Origin: an uncultured Actinomyces sp. | GTDB lineage: Bacteria > Actinomycetota > Actinomycetes > Actinomycetales > Actinomycetaceae | NCBI GenBank assembly: GCA_915069725.1 | Contig: CAJZFF010000020.1 | Location: 1-11,697 of the forward strand | Length of the DNA stretch: 11,697 nt | Reading direction: 5' to 3' | Part shown: positions 1 to 6,983 of the stretch, one piece after another | Position numbering within the stretch: position 1 is the first letter of the stretch | How the letters are laid out: every line of letters starts with the position of its first letter | The notes under the pieces: model-generated | Databases searched by the model: none | The model's input: the letters and a program-made list of their open reading frames with translations, nothing else | Told to the model about the DNA's origin: nothing | Program-made: the position numbers and the translations under genes

Positions 1-1
1 C

Positions 2-277
2 TTCATCGACTACGGCGGTTACTTCGTCGGTAATGTCGCAGACATCGCGATCGTGCTGGCCGCCGCGGGCATCATCATCCTGTCCCTGGGAGGCTGGGAG
101 ATCGACGGCACGCGTGCCGGCGCCCCGGACGACCCGGAGGCGAAAGGCGTCGGTGCACCGCCTTCCTCAATCCGCCGAGGATCCCGGACCCGCGGGAAGG
201 ATCGCGCCGAGGCGCCCTCCAAGCCGGAGGAGTCCTTGGATGCATCGACGCAGGCGACCTCCGTGGAGCCGCAATGA
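2..277 (+). CDS. lspA: Lipoprotein signal peptidase (signal peptidase II), C-terminal part only
   Basis: This is the 3' end of a gene that begins before the window; the visible 91 residues are in frame from base 2. LspA is an inner-membrane aspartyl protease that cuts the signal peptide from prolipoproteins after lipid modification of the lipobox cysteine. The visible start reads [18 protein letters not shown], which matches the last conserved LspA block (F-N-x-A-D); its aspartate, coded at 41-43, would be the second catalytic Asp. The first catalytic Asp, expected just before the FI at the window edge, is not visible. A hydrophobic segment (about visible residues 15-31, [17 protein letters not shown]) is the final membrane helix. 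A hydrophilic tail of about 60 residues rich in Ala, Pro, Glu and Arg follows, probably disordered and cytoplasmic. The stop overlaps the start of the next gene. Identification rests on one motif plus the downstream neighbour, but both fit well. Confidence 0.85.
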   Translation, partial: FIDYGGYFVGNVADIAIVLAAAGIIILSLGGWEIDGTRAGAPDDPEAKGVGAPPSSIRRGSRTRGKDRAEAPSKPEESLDASTQATSVEPQ

Positions 278-1194
278 GCATGCGCCTGCTGCCCGTCCCC
301 GACGGCTTCGACGGCGAACGCGTCGATACAGCCCTGGCCCGTATGACGGGCTTGTCCCGCAGCCGGGTCGGCGACCTGTGCGCCCATGGCGATGTCCGCC
401 GGAACGTAGAGGCACTGACCAAGTCCGATCGTCTCCACGCCGGTGATCTCCTCGAGGTCGATCTGCCCGACCCGCGTCCCGTCGAGCCCGTTGCCACCCC
501 CGTCAAGGGAATGGCACTGCTCTACGAGGACGAGGACATCGTCGTCGTCGACAAACCTGCAGGTGTGGCCGCACACCCCTCCATGGGCTGGGACGGTCCC
601 GACGTCCTCGGCGCTCTCAAGGCCATGCGCGTCCGGGTGGCCACCTCCGGCGCCGCCGAGCGCCAGGGCATCGTCTCGCGCCTGGACGTGGGCACCTCGG
701 GCGTCATGATCGTGGCCAAGGGGGAGCGGGCCTACTCGGTGCTCAAACGTGCCTTCCGGGAGCACACCGTGGACAAGGTGTACCACGCCCTGGTGCAGGG
801 CCACCTCGATCCCTCCAGCGGCACCATCGACGCCCCCATCGGCCGTCACCCCAGCCGGGAGTGGAAGATGGCCATCATCGAGGGCGGGCGCGAGTCCATC
901 ACCCACTACGACGTCATCGAGGCGATGCCCGGGGCCTGCCTGGCCGAGATTCACCTCGAGACCGGGCGCACCCACCAGATCCGCGTCCACATGGCCGCCG
1001 TCGGCCACCCCTGCATCGGAGACGCCACCTACGGCGCCGACCCGGCCATGAGCGCACGCACCGGTCTGATCCGCCAGTGGCTCCACGCCCGCGAGCTCGG
1101 CATCACCCACCCCATCACCGGTGAGCACATGGTCTTCACCTCCGACTACCCCGATGACCTCGTCCATGCCCTCGATGTCTTGCGCCTGCCGTGA
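274..1194 (+). CDS. RluA/RluD-family 23S rRNA pseudouridine synthase
   Basis: The 306-residue protein should isomerise uridine to pseudouridine in large-subunit rRNA. An S4 RNA-binding domain lies at about residues 10-65 ([20 protein letters not shown] onward). The catalytic domain runs from about residue 78 ([17 protein letters not shown]). The signature loop is [15 protein letters not shown] with catalytic Asp138. The motif [20 protein letters not shown] around residues 231-250 is the other conserved RluA block, and the length is normal. In most members the residue two before Leu-Asp is His (HRLD); here it is Ser135. The start at 274 sits in an ATGA overlap with the lspA stop, with GGAG at 265-268 five bases upstream. 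A second in-frame ATG at 280 is possible and would add only a trivial change. Pairing with lspA is conserved in actinobacteria. The exact uridines modified cannot be read from the sequence, so the name rluD is not assigned firmly. Confidence 0.93.
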   Translation: MSMRLLPVPDGFDGERVDTALARMTGLSRSRVGDLCAHGDVRRNVEALTKSDRLHAGDLLEVDLPDPRPVEPVATPVKGMALLYEDEDIVVVDKPAGVAAHPSMGWDGPDVLGALKAMRVRVATSGAAERQGIVSRLDVGTSGVMIVAKGERAYSVLKRAFREHTVDKVYHALVQGHLDPSSGTIDAPIGRHPSREWKMAIIEGGRESITHYDVIEAMPGACLAEIHLETGRTHQIRVHMAAVGHPCIGDATYGADPAMSARTGLIRQWLHARELGITHPITGEHMVFTSDYPDDLVHALDVLRLP

Positions 1195-1207
1195 ACAGGC
1201 TCTGCGC

Positions 1208-1215
1208 GGAGGTGA
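1208..1215 (+). promoter_or_regulatory. Strong Shine-Dalgarno (GGAGGTGA) abutting the GNAT start
   Basis: GGAGGTGA is a near-perfect complement of the 16S rRNA 3' end, but it touches the ATG at 1216, leaving only 3 bases after the GGAGG core. The in-frame GTG at 1225 would have a 12-base spacing. Neither spacing is ideal, so the true start of the acetyltransferase may be 1216 or 1225, a difference of three residues. Confidence 0.5.
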
Positions 1216-1854
1216 ATGAGAACAGTGACTGATCTCCTGCCTCGCTCGACCATGGCCCCGACGACGGGGCCTAGCGCGGACGAGGCGGTCTCGGAGACTC
1301 CCGCCCTCAAGATCCGCCCGGCCACCGCCGTCCACGAACCCATTGGCTTCGCAGCCGCCCGTGGCGATGAGACGGGCCCCGAGGCCGACCGGCTCCGCAG
1401 GGCTGTTGCCGACGTTCGCCTTGAGGTCTTCGTCGCTGAGCAGGCGGTTCCCCTCGCCCAGGAGATCGACGCCCGAGACGAGGAGCCGACCACGATCCAT
1501 CTCCTGGCCAGCGGAGCTGACGGAACACCCCTGGGCGCCGGACGTCTCCTGATGGAGCCCGAGCACCCCGGTCGGGTCCATCTGGGTCGCTTGGCTGTAC
1601 GGAGCATCGTGCGCGGTACGGGGCTTGGCGCCCGCATCGTTGCTGCCCTCGAGCAGACTGCACTGAGCCACTCTGGCCGGCCCCGCGTGGAGGTGGTTCT
1701 CTCAGCTCAGGAGCAGGCCATGGGCTTCTACAAGCGCTGCGGATACCGGGTCCTGAACGGTCACCGCTACCTCGACGCCGGTATCTGGCACCAGGACATG
1801 GGCCGCATCGTCAGCAGCATCAGCACCGAGGACAGTTCCGGCCATACCGCCTAG
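1216..1854 (+). CDS. GNAT-family N-acetyltransferase (ElaA/YjcF-like)
   Basis: This 212-residue protein is predicted to move an acetyl group from acetyl-CoA to an unknown amine acceptor. The first ~35 residues are not conserved-looking. The GNAT fold starts around residue 32 (ALKIRPATAVHEP). The block EVFVAEQAVPLAQEID at residues 70-85 (Glu75, Gln76, Asp85) is typical of the ElaA/YjcF subgroup. The sheet-forming HLGRLAVRS at 122-130 leads into the acetyl-CoA pyrophosphate loop RGTGLG (133-138), matching R/Q-x-x-G-x-G/A. The later GFYKRCGYR is the usual motif near the C-terminus. It lies 21 bp after the pseudouridine synthase on the same strand, so it is probably in the lspA operon. The start could be ATG 1216 or GTG 1225. 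The substrate cannot be predicted. Confidence 0.88.
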   Translation: MRTVTDLLPRSTMAPTTGPSADEAVSETPALKIRPATAVHEPIGFAAARGDETGPEADRLRRAVADVRLEVFVAEQAVPLAQEIDARDEEPTTIHLLASGADGTPLGAGRLLMEPEHPGRVHLGRLAVRSIVRGTGLGARIVAALEQTALSHSGRPRVEVVLSAQEQAMGFYKRCGYRVLNGHRYLDAGIWHQDMGRIVSSISTEDSSGHTA

Positions 1855-1859
1855 GCCGG
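1838..1859 (+). terminator. Possible hairpin over the GNAT stop codon
   Basis: CCGGCC at 1838-1843 and GGCCGG at 1854-1859 form a perfect 6-bp inverted repeat with a 10-base loop that contains most of the TAG stop (1852-1854). No T-run follows. It may end the lspA cluster transcript, but a short GC stem like this can occur by chance in such GC-rich DNA. Confidence 0.3.
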
Positions 1860-1918
1860 TCGCTGACCCTGGGTGTACGTGCTCGTGCGGACAGCAGCAG
1901 GACTGAGAGGAGACACAC

Positions 1919-2887
1919 ATGAGGATCGTCGTTATCGGCGCCGGGGGAATCGGAGGATGGCTCGGCGCTCGCCTGGCCGCGAGCGGTCAGCAGGTCGGGT
2001 TCCTCGTTCACGATCGCACCTTGGCGGCCCTGCGCTCGAGCGGGCTGACGCTGCGCGACTGCTCCCGGGGCGAGCCCGGTTTCGTGACCGCCCGCATCGA
2101 GATGCCCCTGGCCAGTGAGGATCCGCAGGCCCTCACCGAGACCCTGGGAGGTGAGCCTGACCTGGTCCTGGTCACCACGAAGGTCGATGCGCTGGCGCCG
2201 CTGGCCCCCGCGCTCAGAGTCCTGACCGGCCCCGACACCGGTGTCGTCTCCACCCAGAACGGGATCAGTGCGCCCGGACTGCTTGCTGACGCCGTCGGCA
2301 AGGAGCACGTCCTGCCCGGGGTCGCCCGGGTCTACTCCGCCGTCGCCTCGCCCGGGGAGGTCCGCACCATCGGTGGCGCCGGCTCCCTGGCCCTGGGGGA
2401 GTGGGACGGTGCTGCCACCGCTCGTAGCCGCGCCGCCGTCCAGGCCCTGGAGGCGGCCGGAATCCGGGCCTGGATCCCGGGCTCCATCTGGGCCGAGCTG
2501 TGGCGCAAGGTCTCCTTCGTCGTCGTCCAGGGGGCCCTCGGTGCCGCCGCGAACGCGCCCATCGGCGTCCTGCGCAGCGACCTGAGAGACACCTTCACCG
2601 AGGCCGTGCACGAGGTCGTTGCCGTCGCTGCGGCCCTGGGGCACGACCTGGCCACCGACGACGCCCCCGACCCGCTCGCTGCGGCCCTGCGCATGGCCGA
2701 CGCCCAGCCGGCCGACGCCACCACATCGATGCAACGGGACATCGCCTCAGGCCTGCCCAGTGAGCTCGACGCCCAGCTCGGCTCCCTGTGCCGCGCCGGC
2801 GACGAGGCGGGTGTGCCCACGCCCGTCCTCGATCTCACGCACAGTCTCCTTGTTCCACGGGAGGCCGCCGCCCGAGGGCGCAGCTGA
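1919..2887 (+). CDS. panE: Ketopantoate reductase family protein (2-dehydropantoate 2-reductase)
   Basis: The 322-residue cytosolic enzyme is expected to reduce 2-dehydropantoate to pantoate with NADPH, a step of pantothenate and CoA synthesis. The N-terminus MRIVVIGAGGIGG gives the Rossmann GxGxxG (Gly7-Gly12). The family's functional residues are in place: Lys88 in VTTKVDAL, Asn114 in STQNGI, Lys197 in LWRKVSFV (the likely general acid), Ser270 in TTSMQRD and Glu282 in SELD. These line up with E. coli Lys72, Asn98, Lys176, Ser244 and Glu256, and the Ser-Glu spacing is also 12. The start is supported by AGGAG at 1908-1912, six bases before the ATG. It lies 64 bp after the GNAT gene and could be co-transcribed or have its own promoter; I saw no clear one. 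No other pan gene is in the window. Some family members act on other 2-keto acids, so the symbol is likely rather than certain. Confidence 0.87.
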   Translation: MRIVVIGAGGIGGWLGARLAASGQQVGFLVHDRTLAALRSSGLTLRDCSRGEPGFVTARIEMPLASEDPQALTETLGGEPDLVLVTTKVDALAPLAPALRVLTGPDTGVVSTQNGISAPGLLADAVGKEHVLPGVARVYSAVASPGEVRTIGGAGSLALGEWDGAATARSRAAVQALEAAGIRAWIPGSIWAELWRKVSFVVVQGALGAAANAPIGVLRSDLRDTFTEAVHEVVAVAAALGHDLATDDAPDPLAAALRMADAQPADATTSMQRDIASGLPSELDAQLGSLCRAGDEAGVPTPVLDLTHSLLVPREAAARGRS

Positions 2888-2906
2888 CCCCGTATCGCCT
2901 CTCGGG
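2871..2906 (+). terminator. Hairpin spanning the panE stop codon
   Basis: CCCGAGGGCG (2871-2880) pairs with CGCC (2896-2899) and CTCGGG (2901-2906), giving 10 bp with a single bulged T at 2900. The 15-base loop carries the TGA stop (2885-2887). There is no T-tract. It is plausible as an actinobacterial U-less terminator or a 3' RNA-stabilising stem. Confidence 0.4.
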
Positions 2907-2994
2907 CACGGTGGGGAGCATGTCCGCCCGCCAGCGGCAGATTTCTCACCCGGCTTACCGGGCTACCTCCCGGCCACCCCGGCAACGGTCCCTC

Positions 2995-3017
2995 AAGGCC
3001 GGGGAAACTCCGGCCTT
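2995..3017 (+). terminator. Perfect 8-bp hairpin between panE and dnaE
   Basis: AAGGCCGG (2995-3002) and CCGGCCTT (3010-3017) are exact inverted repeats with a 7-base loop, GGGAAACT-like in centre. Only two T residues end the stem, so it is not a classical U-tract terminator. It is the strongest stem in the 194-bp spacer (2888-3081) and sits before the candidate dnaE promoter, where a terminator for the upstream transcript would be expected. A smaller stem, CCCGG/CCGGG, lies at 2949-2962. Confidence 0.5.
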
Positions 3018-3047
3018 CCCAGCGGACGACGCGCTCGGTCCCTCCAG

Positions 3048-3075
3048 GAGACACGACACCGGGCGGGCCTAGGAT
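3048..3075 (+). promoter_or_regulatory. Candidate dnaE promoter giving a leaderless transcript
   Basis: A -10-like TAGGAT (3070-3075; fits TAnnnT, 4 of 6 to TATAAT) lies 16 bases after GAGACA (3048-3053; 4 of 6 to TTGACA). Transcription would start about seven bases after the -10, at or next to A3082, the first base of the dnaE ATG. No convincing ribosome binding site precedes that ATG. Leaderless mRNAs are common in actinobacteria. This is a motif reading, not a measured start. Confidence 0.45.
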
Positions 3076-3081
3076 GGGGCC

Positions 3082-6000
3082 ATGGCGGAGATGAGCAGTC
3101 AAGAAGATGCAGCCCCCAAGGACGACTTCGTCCACCTCCACGTCCACACCGACTACTCCATGCTGGACGGCGCCGGGAAGATCAAGGACTACGTGGCCGA
3201 GGCCAAGCGCCTGGGCCAGCCCGCCCTGGCGATCACCGACCACGGCTACATGTTCGGCGCCTACGAGTTCTACGAGGCGGCCACCAGAGCCGGAATCAAG
3301 CCGGTCATCGGCGTGGAGGCCTATATGACCCCGGGTACCTCCCGCTTCGATCGGACCCGCGTCTTCTGGGGGGAGGAGTCGCAGCGGTCCGACGATGTCT
3401 CGGCGCGCGGGTCTTACACCCATATGACCCTCCTGTCGCGCACCAACGAAGGCCTGCACAACCTCATGCGAATGGACTCCTACGCCTCCCTGGAGGGCCA
3501 GTGGGGCAAGGCGCCGCGTATCGACCGCGAGCTGCTCTCGCGCTACGCGGGCGGCCTCATCGGCTCCACCGGCTGCCCCTCGTCGGAGGTTCAGACCCGC
3601 CTGCGCCTGGGCCAGTGGGACGAGGCCCTGCGCACTGCCGGAGAACTGCAGGACATCTTCGGCAAGGAGTTCTTCTACGTCGAGCTCATGGACCACGGCC
3701 TGGAGATCGAGCAGCGCGTCACCAAGGACCTGCTGCGCATCGCCCAGGAGATCGGGGCCCCGCTGCTAGCCACCAACGACTCCCACTACGTGCGCCCCGA
3801 GGACCGCACCATCCAGGACGCGATGCTGTGCATCAACTCCGGCTCCGTGCTCTCCGATCCCGACCGCTTCAAGTTCGACGGCGACACCTACTACCTGCGC
3901 CCCGGCGCCGAGATGCGCCGCCTCTTCTCCGAGATGCCCCACGCCTGCGACAACACCCTGCTCGTGGCCGAGCAGTGCGACGTGCACTTCCGCACCGTGG
4001 ACGAGGGGGCCTCATACATGCCGGCCTTCCCCGTCCCCGAGGGGGAGACCGACGAGTCCTGGTTCATCAAGGAGTGCTGGCGCGGCATGGACCGCCGGTT
4101 CAACGGCGACATTCCCGAGGACTGCCGCAAGCAGGCCGAGTACGAGATCAGCGTCATCACCCAGATGGGGTTCCCCGGCTACTTCCTCGTCGTGGCCGAC
4201 TACATCAACTGGGCCAAGGCCCACGGCATCCGGGTGGGACCGGGGCGTGGATCGGGAGCCGGCTCCATGGTCGCCTACGCCATGGGCATCACCGAGCTCA
4301 ACCCGCTGCGCCACGGACTCATCTTCGAGCGCTTCCTCAACCCCGAGCGCATCTCCATGCCCGATATCGACGTCGACTTCGACGAGCGCCGGCGTGACGA
4401 GGTCATCGAGTACGTACGTGAGAAGTACGGCGCCGACCGCATCAGCCAGGTCGTCACCTACGGCGTCATCAAGGCCAAGCAGTCCCTGAAGGACTCCAGC
4501 CGCGTCATGGGCTACCCCTACGCCGTCGGCGACCGGCTCACCAAGGCCATGCCCCCTTCCGTCCAGGGCAAGGACATCTCCATCAAGGGCATCTTCAACC
4601 CCGCCGACGAGCGCTACGGCGAGGCCGAGGAGTTCCGCAAGCTCCACGCCGAGGACCCCGATGCTCAGAAGATCGTCGAGCTGGCCAAGGGGCTGGAGGG
4701 CATGACCCGTCAGTGGGGCGTCCACGCCTGCGCCGTCATCATGTCCTCAGCCACGCTGACCGACATCATCCCCATGATGCAGCGCCTCCAGGACGGCGCC
4801 GTCATCACCCAGTTCGACTACCCCACCTGCGAGCACCTGGGCCTGCTCAAGATGGACTTCCTGGGACTGCGCAACCTCACGGTCATCTCCGACGCCCTGG
4901 AGAACATCGTCGCCAACGGCAAGCCGGCCCTGGACATCGACCACGTCGAGCTCGACGACCGCGCCACCTACGAGCTGCTCTCACGCGGTGAGACCCTGGG
5001 CGTCTTCCAGCTCGACGGCGGTGGGATGCGCACGCTGCTGCGCCTGATGAAGCCGGACAACTTCGAGGACATCTCGGCCGTTGGCGCCCTCTACCGGCCC
5101 GGCCCCATGGGGGCGGAGTCCCACACCAACTACGCGCTGCGCAAGAACGGCCTGCAGGAGGTCATCCCGATCCACCCCGAGCTCAAGGAGGCCCTCGACC
5201 CGATCCTGGGGACCACACACGGTCTCATCGTCTACCAGGAGCAGGTCATGAAGATCGCCACCGACCTGGCGGGATTCTCCATGGGCAAGGCCGACGCGCT
5301 GCGCAAGGCCATGGGTAAGAAGAAGATGGACATCCTGGCCAAGATGTTCGTCGAGTTCGAGGCCGGAATGGTCCAGTCCGGCTTTTCCAAGGAGAGCGTC
5401 AAGACCCTGTGGGACGTCGTGGTCCCCTTCGCCAAGTACGCCTTCAACAAGGCCCACTCGGCCGCCTACGGCGTCGTGTCCTACTGGACGGCCTACCTCA
5501 AGGCCCACTATCCCACGGAGTACATGGCCGCCCTGCTCACCAGCCAGAAGGACAACAAGGACAAGCTGGCCGTCTACCTGGGGGAGTGCCGCCACATGGG
5601 CATCACCGTGCTGCCCCCGGACGTCAACGCCTCGCGGGCGCAGTTCTCCGCGGTCGACGAGGACGTGCGCTTCGGGCTGTCCGCGGTGCGCAACGTCGGC
5701 ATCAACGTCGTCGACGCGATCGTGGCCGCCAGGGAGGACAAGGGCGAGTTCACCTCCTTCGAGGACTTCCTCGACAAGGTTCCCGCGGTCGTGTGCAACA
5801 AGCGCACCATCGACTCGCTCATCAAGGCCGGAGCCTTCGACTCCCTGGGGCACACCCGGCGCTCCCTGCAGGCCTGCCACGAGGACTTCGTCGACGAGGT
5901 CATCGGCGTCAAGCGCAACGAGGCCGCCGGCCAGTTCGACCTGTTCGCCTCCCTCATGGGCGGCCCCGACGACGCCGACGACTCTCCCTTCGGCAACGGC

Positions 6001-6675
6001 CCGGTCTTCTCCTCCGACGTCCCCAACCTGCCGGAGTGGGACAAGAAGGACAAGCTCGCCTACGAGCGCGACATGCTGGGCCTCTACGTCTCCGACCACC
6101 CCCTCATGGGCCTGGAGGGACTGCTGGGCAAGCTCGCGGACAAGGAGATCTCCGAGCTCCACGAGAACGATGAGCTGCCTGACGGCGCCATGGTCACCAT
6201 CGCCGGGCTCATCACCTCCCTGACCCGCAAGACCACCAAGCAGGGCAACCTGTGGGCCATCGCCCAGGTCGAGGACCTGGCCGGAAGCATCGAGGTGCTC
6301 TTCTTCCCCCAGACTTATCAGACCGTCTCCACCATGCTGGCCCCCGACACGGTGGTCACGGTGCGCGGACGCCTCAACCGGCGTGACGGGCAGGTCGCCC
6401 TGTACGCCCAGGAGATGACGATCCCGGACATCTCCAGCGCCGCTCACGAGGCGGTCCTCATCACCCTTCCCACCAACCGGTGCACCGGGCCTCTGGTGGA
6501 GCAGTTCAAGGATGTGCTCACCAAGCACCCGGGCGGATCCACTGTCCGTCTCACACTGACCAGCCCGGGGCGCGAGGTGCGTACCCAGCTGGACGCCTCG
6601 CTGAGGGTGGAGGCCTCGCCCGCCTTCTACTCCGATATCAAGGCCCTCCTTGGACCGGGGTGCCTGCGCCACTAG
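3082..6675 (+). CDS. dnaE: DNA polymerase III alpha subunit (DnaE1-type replicative polymerase)
   Basis: This 1197-residue protein is the main chromosomal replicase subunit and extends primers at the fork in the polymerase III holoenzyme. The N-terminal PHP domain begins HLHVHTDYSMLDG (His20, His22) and keeps its other metal ligands, such as TNDSH at 231-235. In mycobacterial DnaE1 this domain is the 3'-5' proofreading nuclease, so proofreading is likely here too. The polymerase core has GPGRGSGAGS and the catalytic PDIDVDF (Asp428, Asp430), with the third aspartate Asp592 in KMDFLGLRN. These match E. coli Asp401, Asp403 and Asp555. Toward the C-terminus come a helix-hairpin-helix region (VCNKRTIDSLIKAGAFDSLG), a clamp-binding motif QFDLF at 951-955, and an OB fold from VTIAGLITSLTRK. 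Length, PHP ligands and clamp motif all point to DnaE1 rather than the error-prone DnaE2. The ATG at 3082 is chosen from the spacing of the promoter; ATG 3091 is an alternative. Confidence 0.98.
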   Translation: MAEMSSQEDAAPKDDFVHLHVHTDYSMLDGAGKIKDYVAEAKRLGQPALAITDHGYMFGAYEFYEAATRAGIKPVIGVEAYMTPGTSRFDRTRVFWGEESQRSDDVSARGSYTHMTLLSRTNEGLHNLMRMDSYASLEGQWGKAPRIDRELLSRYAGGLIGSTGCPSSEVQTRLRLGQWDEALRTAGELQDIFGKEFFYVELMDHGLEIEQRVTKDLLRIAQEIGAPLLATNDSHYVRPEDRTIQDAMLCINSGSVLSDPDRFKFDGDTYYLRPGAEMRRLFSEMPHACDNTLLVAEQCDVHFRTVDEGASYMPAFPVPEGETDESWFIKECWRGMDRRFNGDIPEDCRKQAEYEISVITQMGFPGYFLVVADYINWAKAHGIRVGPGRGSGAGSMVAYAMGITELNPLRHGLIFERFLNPERISMPDIDVDFDERRRDEVIEYVREKYGADRISQVVTYGVIKAKQSLKDSSRVMGYPYAVGDRLTKAMPPSVQGKDISIKGIFNPADERYGEAEEFRKLHAEDPDAQKIVELAKGLEGMTRQWGVHACAVIMSSATLTDIIPMMQRLQDGAVITQFDYPTCEHLGLLKMDFLGLRNLTVISDALENIVANGKPALDIDHVELDDRATYELLSRGETLGVFQLDGGGMRTLLRLMKPDNFEDISAVGALYRPGPMGAESHTNYALRKNGLQEVIPIHPELKEALDPILGTTHGLIVYQEQVMKIATDLAGFSMGKADALRKAMGKKKMDILAKMFVEFEAGMVQSGFSKESVKTLWDVVVPFAKYAFNKAHSAAYGVVSYWTAYLKAHYPTEYMAALLTSQKDNKDKLAVYLGECRHMGITVLPPDVNASRAQFSAVDEDVRFGLSAVRNVGINVVDAIVAAREDKGEFTSFEDFLDKVPAVVCNKRTIDSLIKAGAFDSLGHTRRSLQACHEDFVDEVIGVKRNEAAGQFDLFASLMGGPDDADDSPFGNGPVFSSDVPNLPEWDKKDKLAYERDMLGLYVSDHPLMGLEGLLGKLADKEISELHENDELPDGAMVTIAGLITSLTRKTTKQGNLWAIAQVEDLAGSIEVLFFPQTYQTVSTMLAPDTVVTVRGRLNRRDGQVALYAQEMTIPDISSAAHEAVLITLPTNRCTGPLVEQFKDVLTKHPGGSTVRLTLTSPGREVRTQLDASLRVEASPAFYSDIKALLGPGCLRH

Positions 6676-6983
6676 AAAGCCGTTTCCCAGGGAGCCGATC
6701 GCCCGCCCCGATGGGGACGTCGAGCGACCGATGCCAGCCCGAGCGGACACCGTTCGCAAACCTGTTCGTGATCTCACCGTGTCCTCATCAATACGCCACA
6801 CGTCGTCGTTCCTGAGGGCCGCAGATTCGCCTTCGGGAAGATGAAAACCGGTTGTGACGCGGTATTCCTACAGGTCGTGCCACCTCCACCAGGGTTGGCG
6901 CTCACGTGGCGCCCCGTCTTCATCTTGATACTCTCGTAATGTCCACAAGCAGTCGGTGACTGTATTGTCTATGAGGTAATTTG
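6676..6983. other. 308-bp intergenic region between dnaE and the BCCT transporter
   Basis: No gene or RNA gene is evident. The dnaE end shows no clear terminator; only a short CCCC-GAT-GGGG stem lies near 6706-6716. The right part is less GC-rich and should hold the transporter promoter. TAnnnT-type -10 candidates are TAATGT (6937-6942) and TATTGT (6963-6968), but neither has a good -35 partner, and the second would start the RNA at the ribosome binding site. GAGG at 6973-6976 is the likely ribosome binding site, seven bases before ATG 6984. An inverted repeat at 6897-6913 is listed separately. Confidence 0.6.
6897..6913. repeat. Inverted repeat GGCGC-TCACGTG-GCGCC upstream of the BCCT gene
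   Basis: The two GGCGC/GCGCC arms are perfect and the 7-base centre contains the CACGTG palindrome. It lies about 70 bp before the transporter start, where a regulator site would be placed. It could equally be a dnaE transcript terminator, since a pyrimidine-rich stretch follows. No regulator can be named from it. Confidence 0.35.

Noticed and set aside
19..1671. 550-codon open frame on the minus strand across lspA, the pseudouridine synthase and the GNAT gene
   Set aside because: It crosses three well-supported plus-strand genes and has no recognisable domain or ribosome binding site.
2332..3696. 454-codon minus-strand frame across the panE-dnaE junction
   Set aside because: It is antisense to two real genes and the spacer, low in family-like features, and explained by GC bias.
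2619..4397. 592-codon plus-strand frame overlapping panE and dnaE
   Set aside because: It is an out-of-frame Arg/Pro/His-rich translation of panE and dnaE codons, with no motif.
4981..6801. 606-codon open frame on the minus strand opposite dnaE
   Set aside because: It is a shadow of the dnaE codons: in GC-rich coding DNA the antisense frame has few stops. The translation is Gly/Val/Leu/Asp/His-rich with no family motif, while dnaE is certain.
6676..6980. Possible tRNA or small RNA gene in the 308-bp spacer after dnaE
   Set aside because: No cloverleaf, T-loop GTTC motif in correct context or clear terminator-bounded unit could be drawn.
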